Source: Streptococcus ratti FA-1 = DSM 20564 | Lineage (GTDB): Bacteria > Bacillota > Bacilli > Lactobacillales > Streptococcaceae | Assembly: GCF_000286075.1 (NCBI RefSeq) | Contig: NZ_AJTZ01000005.1 | Coordinates: 682,001-746,000, forward strand | Direction: 5' to 3' | Length of the DNA stretch: 64,000 nucleotides | Shown: in pieces, positions 36,830 through 47,516 of the stretch | How the letters are laid out: each line of letters opens with the position of its first letter | How positions within the stretch are numbered: the first letter of the stretch is position 1 | The notes under the pieces: generated by a model | The model's input: only the letters and a program-made list of their open reading frames with translations | Databases searched by the model: none | Told to the model about the DNA's origin: nothing | Program-made: the position numbers and the translations under genes

Positions 36830-37267
36830 TTAATGTACATTGCTCAAAAGTTTGATGACTTCATCTTCTGTCTGAGCATCAGCCAGTTTAACGACATTAT
36901 CAACATCTGCACAGAAAATCGAAATCTTCTGAATGATTTGCAAATGCTCATCGCCAATTCCAGCGATACCGAATAAAACTGTAGCAACCTGTGGCTTATC
37001 TTCTGTACCAAAATTAACGCCTTCTGGTACCTGAACGACTGTGATGCCTGATTTAAGGACATTCTTCTTAGCCTCATCTGTTCCATGAGGAATAGCTATA
37101 AAATTCCCCATGTAAACAGATAGTTCTTTATCACGCTGCACCATGGCATCAACATAAGCAGGCTCTACATAGCCGCCATCAAGCAGGAGCTGACCGCAAA
37201 AGCGGATGGCTTCTGCTTTGTCTGCAAACTGCTGATTTAGTTTGATTAATTCTTTTTGAAACTCCAT
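36830..37267 (-). CDS. mtlF: Mannitol-specific PTS enzyme IIA
   Basis: 145 aa. Phosphorylated on His61 ([22 protein letters not shown]), the MtlF/fructose-type EIIA motif, and passes phosphate to the EIIB domain of MtlA. Two bases separate it from mtlR. Confidence 0.96.
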   Translation of the reverse strand: MEFQKELIKLNQQFADKAEAIRFCGQLLLDGGYVEPAYVDAMVQRDKELSVYMGNFIAIPHGTDEAKKNVLKSGITVVQVPEGVNFGTEDKPQVATVLFGIAGIGDEHLQIIQKISIFCADVDNVVKLADAQTEDEVIKLLSNVH

Positions 37268-37268
37268 T

Positions 37269-39236
37269 TTAGGTCTCCAATTTCTTTATTTTTTCTGTAA
37301 ATATCTGATTGAGTAATTGATAGATGATATCTTTATTACCGGTCTTATAAATTTCAGTATAAAGATGATTTTCGATAATTGACTGGCTGATAGCAGTCAT
37401 TAGGTCTCTCATTTCCTGCGACTCATCCAATCGTGTCAGCATGACTAAAATTCTACTGACTTTTTCTTCCTGGTAATTCATCGATAAAGCAGTCACTGGA
37501 TTTTTTAAATCATAAATCTTAAAACAAGATGTTTCAACCTTACTTGACTGTGTGTGCAAAAGAGCCAAATTAGTCTCTGGAATAGCCAAAGGACTAACTG
37601 CGAAACGTCTTAGCAATTTATCTGCCAGATAGGACTTATCAGATACTGCATCAATCGTATCAACAACTTGAGGAACAGTCATTTCAAATGAAACAGGATT
37701 ATCAATCATTTGATAAGAAAACTCCCGTAAAAGCTGCTGAGTCGCCAAAAAATAATTTTGCAAATTATAGCCTTTTGCATCTGTTTTCTCGTTTCTGAGA
37801 ATAATTTTTTGATGGGCCTGAACCTCCTGCAGATAATCTTGCAGCTGTACCATTTCCTTAGTGTTAGGGTAGATTGAAATCACTTTGATATCTGCTTCTT
37901 TAACAGGATTTGTTGCTAGAACACAGTTATAATAATTCTGATCTGAGTCCTGATACTGAGCCAATGTTTTAACAACTATTTTATCAACAAAAGGTGCAAT
38001 CGTTTTGATACGCGTGATTAATAGTTCTCTGGCAAGCGGCCGTTCATCTGTCAGCAACAATATCCTAATCGGATAAATATCTGGGCTTCGCCGTAAACTA
38101 GAAGCAAAATGTAAGGTAATTAATTCATACTCAGATTCCCTTTGTAGGTATTTGGGGAAAATATCCTGAACCAAAAGACTGACAACACGGTGCAAATGCT
38201 CATTTTTCTGAACAACCTCATGAGCAATATGGATGTTAGACTTGTCTTCAAACATCTGAGGTACAGCTAAATTCAGCCGAATATGATTGAATAAGAAATG
38301 AAAAAGTGTCTTATCTTTAGCAAAATTAATTTTGGTATAAAGAGATACTTTATCAATCAAATTCGAAATATTGTAGAAAAAAGCACTGTCAAATTTTTCA
38401 TGAAAAAGCGGCGTTTCCTGCCTCTTAATAACCAACTCATCTAAAACACTGGCATAATAAAGAATTTCTTGAATACTGTAAAATTGATTGGTCTCTTTCG
38501 AAAATTCGGTATAAATCTTCTGGGAAAAATCAAGTGCTGCTTTACTAATATTGTGTCCAGCCGCTTCATTATCCTGCCAGCCAGAAAGAGCTAAGAGAAT
38601 GATGAAAAACTCACACATTTTAGCATCTAAATCTGGCAGGTCAGTCTGTGAGGCCTGAAAAATCTGCTTGGCTGTCTCAAGCTTATCGCTGCCAATATCT
38701 GTAAAATGTCCGTATTTCCCAGTCCAAAAATCAGAAACAGAGATATTATTTGTTAAGAGAACAGCCAGCAAGCGCCGCAGAGCATTTCTGCCGCCCAGCA
38801 GCTGGTAGCCCTTGTTACGTTCCAGATATACATCAAAATCAGCTAAACGTTTTTCAATTTCAGCAATATCCTGAATAATGGTCACATTTGATACCTTAAA
38901 ATCGGCTTGCAGCTGTTCGTTTGTAATGCTGTCAGAGGCCAGCAAGAGCTTATAGGTAATCAAATTCAAACGCTCATACTGCTCGTAATTATCCAAATAA
39001 TGAAAATCAGCTAAATTTTCTAATTCCCCCACTAAAAAATAGTGCCGGTCTTCTTTGATAATACTGATATTAATAGAACTAAGACTCTTTGTTAGGTCAG
39101 AAATAACCCGATAAACGGTTCGCTGAGATACCTTCAGCAAGTCCGCTATCTGCTTTATTGAAAGCTTCCCATAACCCTGGAAAGCTTTCAGCAATTGTTC
39201 TTCTCTTTTTGTTAGTAACATAAACTTATTATACAA
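37269..39236 (-). CDS. mtlR: Mannitol operon transcriptional activator MtlR
   Basis: 655 aa, PRD-containing activator. N-terminal HTHs ([14 protein letters not shown]...[23 protein letters not shown]), two PTS regulation domains (about 185-400), an EIIB-like domain ([22 protein letters not shown]) and a C-terminal EIIA-like domain with a His ([12 protein letters not shown]). MtlR is switched on and off by phosphorylation at PRD and EIIB/A sites. It lies between mtlA and mtlF. Confidence 0.93.
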   Translation of the reverse strand: MYNKFMLLTKREEQLLKAFQGYGKLSIKQIADLLKVSQRTVYRVISDLTKSLSSINISIIKEDRHYFLVGELENLADFHYLDNYEQYERLNLITYKLLLASDSITNEQLQADFKVSNVTIIQDIAEIEKRLADFDVYLERNKGYQLLGGRNALRRLLAVLLTNNISVSDFWTGKYGHFTDIGSDKLETAKQIFQASQTDLPDLDAKMCEFFIILLALSGWQDNEAAGHNISKAALDFSQKIYTEFSKETNQFYSIQEILYYASVLDELVIKRQETPLFHEKFDSAFFYNISNLIDKVSLYTKINFAKDKTLFHFLFNHIRLNLAVPQMFEDKSNIHIAHEVVQKNEHLHRVVSLLVQDIFPKYLQRESEYELITLHFASSLRRSPDIYPIRILLLTDERPLARELLITRIKTIAPFVDKIVVKTLAQYQDSDQNYYNCVLATNPVKEADIKVISIYPNTKEMVQLQDYLQEVQAHQKIILRNEKTDAKGYNLQNYFLATQQLLREFSYQMIDNPVSFEMTVPQVVDTIDAVSDKSYLADKLLRRFAVSPLAIPETNLALLHTQSSKVETSCFKIYDLKNPVTALSMNYQEEKVSRILVMLTRLDESQEMRDLMTAISQSIIENHLYTEIYKTGNKDIIYQLLNQIFTEKIKKLET

Positions 39237-39250
39237 TATTCCAGTTTATT

Positions 39251-41011
39251 TTACTTATGCATTCTGGCAACAAGCTTATCATATTCCGGAGTTGTTACAA
39301 GACTGTCAACAACCAGCAGCTGAGCATGAGGAGCTGACTGCTGTACTTCTCCTTGATGCGCAATCGTTGTGACCACTAAAATGTTTTTAGCATTGTAATC
39401 TTTTAAGTCCTGATAAGCTGCTGTTGAAACTGGAATTTTGACCTCGTTATTTTTAAAGATTGAACGGAGCGTTTCCTGTCCCATAGTTGCTGAACCTTTA
39501 GCTTTGCCATAAGCAAAGACGACAGCATCAATATGGTTTAAATCAATTTCTGCACTATCAGTTTCTTCTGCAGAAGCTTTGCTGGCTTCAGAAACAGTAC
39601 CACTATTTGTCAAATTTGCAACAATTTCATCATATTTTGGAGTTGCTAGGAAGTTATCTACCGCTACATGAACAGCTCGCGGTGTCTTTTGACCTGCACG
39701 ATCAGCCAATTCTTCCTGAGTGACAATTAAAGTATTTGCTGTATCTTGCAGGTTAGAAATCGCTTGATTGCTTACAGGAATATCAAGACCCGCTTTTTTG
39801 ACCTTATCACGAAGGATTGAAGCACCCATGGCTGAACTTCCCATACCAGCATCACAAGCAAAAATGATTTGATGGATATTATCTGTTGTAATATCTGAAT
39901 TACTAGTAACCGCTTGACCTTTAGATTCAGCCTTTGCTGCTTGTGTCGCTGCCTGAGCTGCTTCTAAGGAGTCATCGTCAGATTTATCTGATTTTAAAAT
40001 AACTGAAGCAACAAGGAAAGAAACTGCTGCTGCTGCAAAAACGCCAGCAAGAACAACTAAGTGAGGCCCCCATCCTTTAGGAGACATTCCCATAATAGCG
40101 ATGATTGACCCTGGTGAAGCAGGTGCTGTCAAACCAGCATTTAGTGTTTGGAAAGTAAAGGTACCAGTCAGACCGCCGGCAATAACTGCTAAGAACATAG
40201 CCGGTTTCATCATGACATATGGGAAATAGATCTCATGGATACCGCCAAAGAAGTGGATAATCATGGCACCCCAAGATGAAGATTTAGCGGATCCTTTGCC
40301 GAACATAGCATAGGCAATCAGTACACCAAGACCAGGTCCAGGATTAGCTTCCAGCAGGAAGAGAACAGACTTACCAACTTTGGCCACTTGCTCTGTACCT
40401 AACGGAGTAAAAATACCGTGATTAAGAGCATTATTTAAGAAGAGAATCTTAGCTGGTTCAATAATCAAGTTCGCTAAAGGCAAGAGGTGAACTTTGACAA
40501 TTGCTTCTACACCAATACCAACCCACTCTGTTAGCTGAGCAACAACTGGACCGATGATGAAGAAAGCTAAGACCATCAATGCAAAACCAATCAAACCAAG
40601 TGAAAAGTTATTAACTAACATTTCAAAACCAGTTTTAATTTTTGGCTGAACTTTTTCATCAAATTTCTTTAACAGCCAAGCTGACAGCGGTCCCATAATC
40701 ATGGCACCGATAAACATGGTTACCGTAGAACCTGCAATAGCACCAAAGGAAGCAATGGCACCGATAACACCGCCACGCTGCTTGTGAATATTGTAACCGC
40801 CAGTATAACCAATTAAAAGGGGCAGTACATATTTCAGCATTGGTCCAACAACATTGGTATCTAAAGCCTTGTTGGGCAAGTAACCTGTTGCGATGAACAG
40901 AGAGGCTGCGACTCCCCATGCAATAAAGGCCCCGATATTAGGCATAACCATATTTGATAACGAAGTTCCGAGCTTCTGTACTCGTACCTTCAATGAAGAT
41001 TTTTGTTCCAT
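39251..41011 (-). CDS. mtlA: Mannitol PTS permease EIICB with an extra degenerate EIIB domain
   Basis: 586 aa. EIIC membrane domain (about 1-340; GIHEIYFPYVMMKP near 257), a linker, EIIB (about 375-470; IIFACDAGMGSSAMG with phospho-acceptor Cys386), then a second EIIB-like domain (about 490-586; VVFAYGKAKGSATMGQ) with Tyr501 in place of the cysteine. The homologous spacing is obvious by eye. The second domain cannot accept phosphate through Cys and is probably structural or regulatory. First gene of the operon; its promoter is at 41040-41096. Confidence 0.94.
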   Translation of the reverse strand: MEQKSSLKVRVQKLGTSLSNMVMPNIGAFIAWGVAASLFIATGYLPNKALDTNVVGPMLKYVLPLLIGYTGGYNIHKQRGGVIGAIASFGAIAGSTVTMFIGAMIMGPLSAWLLKKFDEKVQPKIKTGFEMLVNNFSLGLIGFALMVLAFFIIGPVVAQLTEWVGIGVEAIVKVHLLPLANLIIEPAKILFLNNALNHGIFTPLGTEQVAKVGKSVLFLLEANPGPGLGVLIAYAMFGKGSAKSSSWGAMIIHFFGGIHEIYFPYVMMKPAMFLAVIAGGLTGTFTFQTLNAGLTAPASPGSIIAIMGMSPKGWGPHLVVLAGVFAAAAVSFLVASVILKSDKSDDDSLEAAQAATQAAKAESKGQAVTSNSDITTDNIHQIIFACDAGMGSSAMGASILRDKVKKAGLDIPVSNQAISNLQDTANTLIVTQEELADRAGQKTPRAVHVAVDNFLATPKYDEIVANLTNSGTVSEASKASAEETDSAEIDLNHIDAVVFAYGKAKGSATMGQETLRSIFKNNEVKIPVSTAAYQDLKDYNAKNILVVTTIAHQGEVQQSAPHAQLLVVDSLVTTPEYDKLVARMHK

Positions 41012-41039
41012 CAGAACGCCTCCTTTTTATTCTGATACT

Positions 41040-41096
41040 ACTATATCACCATCCTTTTGCCAATGAAACTCAAACTTTGGCAAACTTTTTTTGCCA
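41040..41096 (-). promoter_or_regulatory. mtlA promoter and MtlR-like operator
   Basis: Minus-strand -10 TATAGT (41045-41040) without a good -35. About 33 bases upstream is TGGCAAA-CTTTT-TTTGCCA (41078-41096), a perfect seven-pair inverted repeat like the TTGGCA-type sites of MtlR. A second TTGGCAAAAGG stands between it and the -10 (41069-41054). Confidence 0.6.
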
Positions 41097-41145
41097 TTTA
41101 TGACTTCTTCTGACAAGCTGAAATGAGATTCTATTCTAGACACAT

Positions 41146-41450
41146 GAAAAAGAGGCTGGACCAAAAGTCCAACCTCATCAATTAGAGTTCGTTTTAACAT
41201 CATAAGGCAGTGGTTGGGAGAAACTCTGTTAGCGTTAGCTAACCTAGAGTTTCCCCTGCACAGTTCATTAGGCACTTTAGTGCCAATGAACCACTGTTGA
41301 ATGGCAGTTTCGTTCGCGTTTTACGCTCTTGAGCTGACCGATTCAACTGTGCGGGGGTGGGGGTGAAACGGTCTGGGGAGAGACCGTTTCAGGTCACCGC
41401 CTAGAAATTAGGGAGCGGTGAGAACCAAAATTTTCAATTTTTGGATTGAT
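41146..41450. other. Multi-hairpin intergenic stretch between mtlA and glmS
   Basis: A minus-strand terminator lies at 41146-41178: GAGGTTGGAC-TTTTG-GTCCAGCCTC then T. Upstream of it are hairpins at 41216-41255 (GGGAG..AAACTCT / AGAGTTT..CCC with inner GTTAGC-GTTA-GCTAAC), 41264-41290 (TTCATTAGGCAC / GTGCCAATGAA), 41296-41347 (GTTGAAT / ATTCAAC), 41364-41391 (TGAAACGGTCT / AGACCGTTTCA), 41392-41421 (TCACCGC / GCGGTGA) and 41425-41444. CAGTGGTT (41208-41215) pairs with AACCACTG (41289-41296), closing the first two into a branched fold. No coding potential seen. It is the 3' region of glmS and could be a structured RNA or an intergenic repeat. Confidence 0.6.
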
Positions 41451-41467
41451 CCCACTCCCCTTTCATA

Positions 41468-43282
41468 TTATTCAACTGTAACGGCCTTAGCCAAATTACG
41501 AGGTTTATCAACATCAAGACCGCGCTGAAGCGAAGCATAGTAAGCAATCAGCTGTGTTGGAATAACCATTGAAATACTTGACAGATAAGGGTGCACTTGG
41601 TTAACCACAATGTCATCGCCTTCCTTATCCAACCCTTCTTCAACAACTGTCAAAACGTTAGCACCGCGTGCTGCAACTTCCTGAATATTGCCACGGGTAT
41701 GAGCCGCAACAGTCTCACTTGATGAAATCAAGGCAAGGACAGGTGTTCCGTCTTCGATAAGCGAAATTGTTCCATGTTTTAATTCCCCGGCAGCAAAACC
41801 TTCACACTGAATATAAGAAATTTCTTTGAGTTTTAAAGAAGCTTCCATAGCTACGTAGTAATCGTTGCCACGGCCGATATAAAAGGCATTACGAGAGGTT
41901 GCTAATAAATTAGCGACTTTTTTCTCAATTACTTCTCGCTCTGACAGACTGGCTTCAATAGACTGAGCAACAATTGACAGTTCATGCACTAAGTCAAATT
42001 CCAAGGCCTCTTTCTTACCGTTGGCTTCACCGACTGCTTTTGAGAGGAAAGCAAGAGCTGCTATCTGAGCTGTATATGCCTTGGTCGAGGCTACCGCAAT
42101 TTCCGGACCGGCATGGAGCAGCATTGTATAGGTTGCCTCACGTGACAAGGTTGAACCAGGCACATTTGTAATCGTCAAACTAGGAATTCCCATAGCATTG
42201 GCCTTAACCAAAACCTGACGGCTATCAGCTGTTTCTCCTGACTGGCTCAGCAAGATAAACATTGGCTTTTTGCTTAACAGCGGCATATTGTAGCCCCATT
42301 CAGAAGCAATTCCCAATTCAACCGGAGTGTCAGTCAATGTTTCAATCATTGATTTTGAAGCAAAACCAGCATTGTAGGAAGTTCCAGCAGCCAGAATGTA
42401 AATCCGGTCAGCCTCCTGAACAGATTTGACAATAGCAGGATCAACGGTTAATTTACCATTTTCATCCGCATAAGTTGAAATCAATTTACGCATAACGGTT
42501 GGCTGTTCATCAATTTCTTTGAGCATATAGTAAGGATAAGTTCCTTTGCCGATATCTGACAAATCAAGCTCAGCTGTGTAGGCTTCACGCTTGACAGGAT
42601 TGCCGTCATAATCTGTCACCTCAACATTATCCTTGGTCAAGACAACCAATTCTTTATCGTGAATTTCCATGAACTGATTTGTCTCACGAATCATGGCCAT
42701 GGCATCTGAGCAGACCATATTGTAGCCATCGCCAAGACCGATTAAAAGCGGTGATTTATTTTTAGCAACATAAATGGTATCTGGATTTTGTGAATCCACC
42801 AAAGCAAAGGCATAAGAACCTTCAATGATGTGCAATGCTTTTTTGAACGCCTCAAGTACAGACAAACCATCATCAACAAACTGACCGATTAAATGAACAG
42901 CAATTTCAGTATCTGTTTCACCTTTCAGATTATGCCCAGCTAAATAGTCTTCTTTGATTTGCAGGTAATTTTCAATCACACCATTGTGAACCAAAACAAA
43001 GCGGCCAGTCGCTGACGTGTGCGGATGAGCATTGGTCTCTGTTGCCTGACCGTGAGTGGCCCAGCGCGTATGACCAATCCCTGTAGAACCAGCCACATCA
43101 ATACCAATTTTAGCCCGCAAATCAGCAATACGGCCGACAGATTTAATCAAGCGTCCGTTTTCAGGCTTATTGATAACATAAATTCCAGCAGAATCATATC
43201 CGCGATACTCTAATTTTTCCAATCCTTGCATCAAAATATCTGTTGCATTACGATTTCCTACAACACCTACAATACCACACAT
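41468..43282 (-). CDS. glmS: Glutamine--fructose-6-phosphate aminotransferase (isomerising)
   Basis: 604 aa. First step of amino-sugar and peptidoglycan precursor synthesis. N-terminal glutaminase with Cys2 (MCGIVGVVGNRNATDILMQGLEKLEYRGYDSAGI) and two C-terminal SIS isomerase domains (YILAAGTSYNAGFA; SQSGETADSRQVLV; AYTAQIAALAFL). No ribozyme is seen upstream; instead there is a promoter with two dre-like sites. Confidence 0.97.
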   Translation of the reverse strand: MCGIVGVVGNRNATDILMQGLEKLEYRGYDSAGIYVINKPENGRLIKSVGRIADLRAKIGIDVAGSTGIGHTRWATHGQATETNAHPHTSATGRFVLVHNGVIENYLQIKEDYLAGHNLKGETDTEIAVHLIGQFVDDGLSVLEAFKKALHIIEGSYAFALVDSQNPDTIYVAKNKSPLLIGLGDGYNMVCSDAMAMIRETNQFMEIHDKELVVLTKDNVEVTDYDGNPVKREAYTAELDLSDIGKGTYPYYMLKEIDEQPTVMRKLISTYADENGKLTVDPAIVKSVQEADRIYILAAGTSYNAGFASKSMIETLTDTPVELGIASEWGYNMPLLSKKPMFILLSQSGETADSRQVLVKANAMGIPSLTITNVPGSTLSREATYTMLLHAGPEIAVASTKAYTAQIAALAFLSKAVGEANGKKEALEFDLVHELSIVAQSIEASLSEREVIEKKVANLLATSRNAFYIGRGNDYYVAMEASLKLKEISYIQCEGFAAGELKHGTISLIEDGTPVLALISSSETVAAHTRGNIQEVAARGANVLTVVEEGLDKEGDDIVVNQVHPYLSSISMVIPTQLIAYYASLQRGLDVDKPRNLAKAVTVE

Positions 43283-43333
43283 AGTTTTCCTACAGCAGTC
43301 CTTTTACTTACTGCTTCCTCCTTAAATTATTAT

Positions 43334-43426
43334 AATTGGTATAGCCTAATAAAGCCTCCAAAAATCAACAAAACCAGTATATAACTTTATTTCTCTAAAG
43401 TCAACAACAAAATTGGTCTAGTCTTA
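43334..43426 (-). promoter_or_regulatory. glmS promoter with two dre-like (NagR-type) operators
   Basis: Minus-strand TTGACT (43404-43399), 17-base spacer, TATACT (43381-43376). AATTGGTATAGCCTAAT at 43334-43350 lies in the leader and AATTGGTCTAGTCTTA at 43411-43426 just upstream of the -35. Both resemble the GntR/HutC dre palindrome ATTGGTNTAGACCAAT (NagR in streptococci), the second only in its left half. The centres are 76 bases apart, which would permit looping. Confidence 0.65.
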
Positions 43427-43447
43427 TTTAATAACAAAAAGCAAGAA

Positions 43448-43476
43448 AAAAGAGCAGCTTATGCTACTCATTTTTG
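43448..43476 (-). terminator. Terminator at the end of the signal peptidase homolog
   Basis: On the minus strand GAGTAGC-ATAA-GCTGCTC followed by TTTTTTC; the stem contains one mismatch and overlaps the stop codon at 43464. Confidence 0.7.
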
Positions 43477-44018
43477 ACAAATCCAAACGTTTTTAAAGGC
43501 AAAATTCTAAAGGTTACAACACCTTTAATCTGTGATTTTTTGATGAGACCGAAAGTTCGGCTGTCCTTTGTATTTGTGCGGTTATCATTTAAAATCAAAT
43601 ATCTTCCTTTAGGAATTTCCTGATATTTTCCTTTAGTAACAGTGGCGATGGTAAAATCAGGTGTAAAAGGATTGTCTCCGTTTTTGGCATGATAATTGCT
43701 TTTCAGCTTCTCAATATAGGACTGACCTTCTACCTTGTTATTGAGATAAAAGATATCATCCATGTATGTTACACTGTCCTCAGGCTCGCCAATGATACGG
43801 CCGGTATAAGACTTACCAGCAACCTGATAAACGACAAAATCTTTATAGTCTGGCTTTTCTTTTTTTGAAATGGTAATGAGATCGCCCGCCTTCAAGTAGC
43901 TGTTAGCATCATCTTGTCTTACCCGATAGGTAGAAAAAACAAAAATGCGCAATAAAAGTAGGACACAAACCGCCAGTAGGACCAGAAGAATGTTTCTGAT
44001 AAAATCACGTTTAACCAT
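43464..44018 (-). CDS. Type I signal peptidase homolog lacking both catalytic residues
   Basis: 184 aa with one N-terminal membrane span (about 8-28) and a signal-peptidase fold. Box B, normally VxGxSMxPTL, reads VRQDDANSYL, with Asp37 where the nucleophile Ser belongs. Box D, normally KRVIGxPGD, reads GRIIGEPED with Gly73 in place of the general-base Lys. Box E (LNDNRTNTKDSRTFGLIKKSQIKG) is kept. It therefore cannot cleave signal peptides by the usual Ser-Lys dyad. The same Asp/Gly pair occurs in SipA, the pilus-assembly chaperone of S. pyogenes. Here there are no pilin or sortase genes; it sits between glmS and pyk. Function unknown. Confidence 0.85.
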   Translation of the reverse strand: MVKRDFIRNILLVLLAVCVLLLLRIFVFSTYRVRQDDANSYLKAGDLITISKKEKPDYKDFVVYQVAGKSYTGRIIGEPEDSVTYMDDIFYLNNKVEGQSYIEKLKSNYHAKNGDNPFTPDFTIATVTKGKYQEIPKGRYLILNDNRTNTKDSRTFGLIKKSQIKGVVTFRILPLKTFGFVKNE

Positions 44019-44064
44019 TGAACTCTCCTTAAGTTATTGCTCTTTATTATAGCATGTTTCAGAC

Positions 44065-44134
44065 AATAAAAAAAGAGAGCGATTTAAAAATTGTGATTTG
44101 CAGTCAGTCTGAGTCTGCCTCATTATCACTCTCT
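44065..44134 (-). terminator. Terminator of the GlsB/YeaQ-type gene
   Basis: Minus strand AGAGAGTGAT ... ATCGCTCTCT (44134-44125 with 44083-44074, one mismatch) followed by seven T. Confidence 0.7.
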
Positions 44135-44162
44135 GATTATATTTACAATAGGCTTTGTATGC

Positions 44163-44405
44163 TTAATTTTCACCTAAAAAGAAGGACACTACAGCCACAA
44201 CAATAACGGCTCCTAGAATAGATGGCACCAAAGCCATACCGGCAAGACTTGGTCCCCAAGCTCCAAACAGAGCCTGACCCGCCCAAGAGCCAACTAGACC
44301 AGCAAAAATATTAGCAAAACAGCCCATCGTTTTTCCTTTGTTGGTCAGAGCACCAGCAATAGCTCCAATAATAGCCCCGACAATCAACGACCAAATCAAT
44401 CCCAT
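44163..44405 (-). CDS. GlsB/YeaQ/YmgE family small membrane protein
   Basis: 80 aa from ATG 44405 (MGLIWSLIVGAIIGAIAGALTNKGKTMGC); a longer start at 44468 has no ribosome site. Three glycine-rich membrane segments, the pattern of transglycosylase-associated/GlsB proteins found in general-stress loci of Gram-positives. No other stress genes lie beside it. Function unknown. Confidence 0.85.
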   Translation of the reverse strand: MGLIWSLIVGAIIGAIAGALTNKGKTMGCFANIFAGLVGSWAGQALFGAWGPSLAGMALVPSILGAVIVVAVVSFFLGEN

Positions 44406-44845
44406 AATTTCTCTGCCTTTCTGTCTACGAATTATATCTAGTTTAACAGGAAAATCCTTAAATGCCAAGAAAAATGTTTTTCTTTTTTGCTGTCAACACT
44501 CTATAAACAGTATTCCAAAGAAAAAGTGAAGTGAGACAAAAATTTGATAAATCGTTATTAAAATAGCAATTTTGATTTTGTTGCCCCACCTACACACAGT
44601 TTATCAGCTATTGACATGAACCAGCCTTCATAGAATCGGATAGCCTCCAACAGTTCCCTAAACTGTTGGATCCATCACTTGTCTAATACTTAAACAGTCC
44701 TGTGGACTCTTTAAGGTGGACACCTGAAAATTGAAAATTAAGAAGTGTCCAGATAAGGAACGCTCCCAACCGCTGTGTCAAATAGTTGATAGTGCATAAA
44801 TTAAAGAGTTTGAGACTTTTATCCCAAACTCTTTGTATGCATTTT
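44406..44845. other. Noncoding region between the GlsB-like gene and pyk
   Basis: No gene recognised. TCCAACAGTT-CCCTA-AACTGTTGGA (44646-44670) is a perfect ten-pair hairpin. AGGTGGACACC and AAGAAGTGTCC (about 44711 to 44753) look like a partly inverted TGGACAC-type end, possibly an IS3-type scrap. The pyk terminator lies at 44803-44834. Confidence 0.45.
44803..44834 (-). terminator. Terminator of pfkA-pyk
   Basis: Minus-strand AAAGAGTTTG ... CAAACTCTTT, ten pairs, 12 bases after pyk. Confidence 0.75.
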
Positions 44846-46348
44846 TTATTTTACGGTACGGACACGCATTGTGTTTGTTCCGCCTGAACCAACTGGCACA
44901 CCAGCAACGATGACAATATTGTCACCAGATTCTACCAAACCTGATTTAAGTGCTGCTTCTTCAGCAATTTCAAACATGTCATCAGTAGATGCAGGTTTCT
45001 TAGTCAAGATTGGAATAACACCCCAGTTAATCATCAAGGCTTTTTGAACTTTTTCATCAAAGGTCAAGGCCAAGATATCAGCATCTGGACGGTATTTAGA
45101 AATTAAACGGGCTGTATTGCCAGATTCAGTGATAGTAACAACCAATTTAATATCCATTGATTTAGTTGCGTCTTTAACAGCTGAAGCAACCACTTCTGTT
45201 TTGTTTGTACGAGGCAGATTGTCTGAATCCAAACGGCCATATTCGTTAAGCAACGTTTGAGCATTTTTGTCAATTGTCGCCATAGTGCGAACTGACTCAA
45301 CCGGATATTTACCGTTAGCAGATTCTCCGGAAAGCATGGTTGCATCTGTACCGTCAATAACCGCATTGAAGACGTCAGAAACTTCTGAACGAGTTGCACG
45401 TGGTTTATCAGTCATTGTTTCAAGCATGTTTGTTGCTGTGATAACTGCTTTACCAGCTGCATTAACTTTAGTGATAATCATTTTTTGATAAACCGGAACC
45501 ATTTCAAATGGTACTTCAATACCCATGTCACCACGAGCAATCATGATACCGTCAGCTGCTTCGATGATTTCATCAATATTATCAATACCTTGTTGGTTTT
45601 CGATCTTAGCAAACAATTTAACATGTTCATTGCCGGTTTCTTTACAGATAGCACGTACTTCATTGACATCCTTAGCAGTGCGGACAAAAGAGATAGCAAT
45701 AAAGTTAAGTCCTTGTTCCAAACCAAAACGGATATCTGCATTGTCGCGTTCAGCAAGTGCAGGGAAAGGAATCTTTGTGTTAGGAATGTTAACACCTTTT
45801 TGCTTAGCAATAGTGCCGTCATTTTCAACAACTACTTCAAATTCACGAGTTGCAATATCTTTAGCTGTTACAGTAAGACCAAGTTTCCCGTCATCAATCA
45901 AAATAGTTTGGCCGACAGCAACGTCATCATAAATATCAAGACCACCGGCAACATTCAAAGCAATAACGTCTTTTGTTGATTGGATGCCTTGCTTAGTAGC
46001 TACGCGAAGCTTATCGCCAGTCTTGTAAGAAAATTCTTTCGAACCATCTTCAAACAATTCTGTACGCATTTCAGGTCCCTTAGTATCAAGAAGGAATCCA
46101 ACCTTTTGGCGTGCCAATTCTTCGGCACGGCGCACAGTTGCCATACGCTCACCTTGCTCAGCATGATCACCATGTGAGAAATTGAAACGAAATACATTAG
46201 CTCCTTCAGTGATTAATTCAGCGATTTTGGCAGCTGATGCTTCAACATCAAGCTTTTCATCCCAATAACCATCTTCACCAAATCTTTTACCGCCGCGGAT
46301 TTCAACCGCTGGACCTAATGTTGCAACAATTTTTACGCGTTTATTCAT
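44846..46348 (-). CDS. pyk: Pyruvate kinase
   Basis: 500 aa. Converts phosphoenolpyruvate and ADP to pyruvate and ATP. Conserved motifs: KRVKIVATLGPA, ANVFRFNFSHG, LDTKGPEMRTE, MIARGDMGIEVPFEMVP and the C-terminal allosteric domain (ADILALTFDEKVQKALMINWGV). Runs on the same strand 73 bases after pfkA, the standard glycolytic operon of streptococci. Confidence 0.98.
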   Translation of the reverse strand: MNKRVKIVATLGPAVEIRGGKRFGEDGYWDEKLDVEASAAKIAELITEGANVFRFNFSHGDHAEQGERMATVRRAEELARQKVGFLLDTKGPEMRTELFEDGSKEFSYKTGDKLRVATKQGIQSTKDVIALNVAGGLDIYDDVAVGQTILIDDGKLGLTVTAKDIATREFEVVVENDGTIAKQKGVNIPNTKIPFPALAERDNADIRFGLEQGLNFIAISFVRTAKDVNEVRAICKETGNEHVKLFAKIENQQGIDNIDEIIEAADGIMIARGDMGIEVPFEMVPVYQKMIITKVNAAGKAVITATNMLETMTDKPRATRSEVSDVFNAVIDGTDATMLSGESANGKYPVESVRTMATIDKNAQTLLNEYGRLDSDNLPRTNKTEVVASAVKDATKSMDIKLVVTITESGNTARLISKYRPDADILALTFDEKVQKALMINWGVIPILTKKPASTDDMFEIAEEAALKSGLVESGDNIVIVAGVPVGSGGTNTMRVRTVK

Positions 46349-46420
46349 TTTTTATGAAACTCCCTTAAATTATATCAATAGATTGACTGTTAAAATAATA
46401 ATAATCTGAGCGACTGACCC

Positions 46421-47500
<1,080 letters not shown>

Positions 47501-47516
47501 CTTTCTTTCTTACTTT

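Noticed and set aside
41027..41275. 82-codon open frame upstream of mtlA (minus)
   Set aside because: It spans the mtlA promoter, operator and a terminator and has no ribosome site or known similarity.
41146..41450. CRISPR array or tandem repeat
   Set aside because: The stems differ from one another; there are no equal repeats or spacers.
43283..43375. glmS ribozyme before glmS
   Set aside because: The leader is short, lacks the ribozyme core and instead holds a dre-like site; streptococci are not known to carry it.
45485..45979. 164-codon open frame antisense to pyk
   Set aside because: Antisense shadow of a conserved enzyme.
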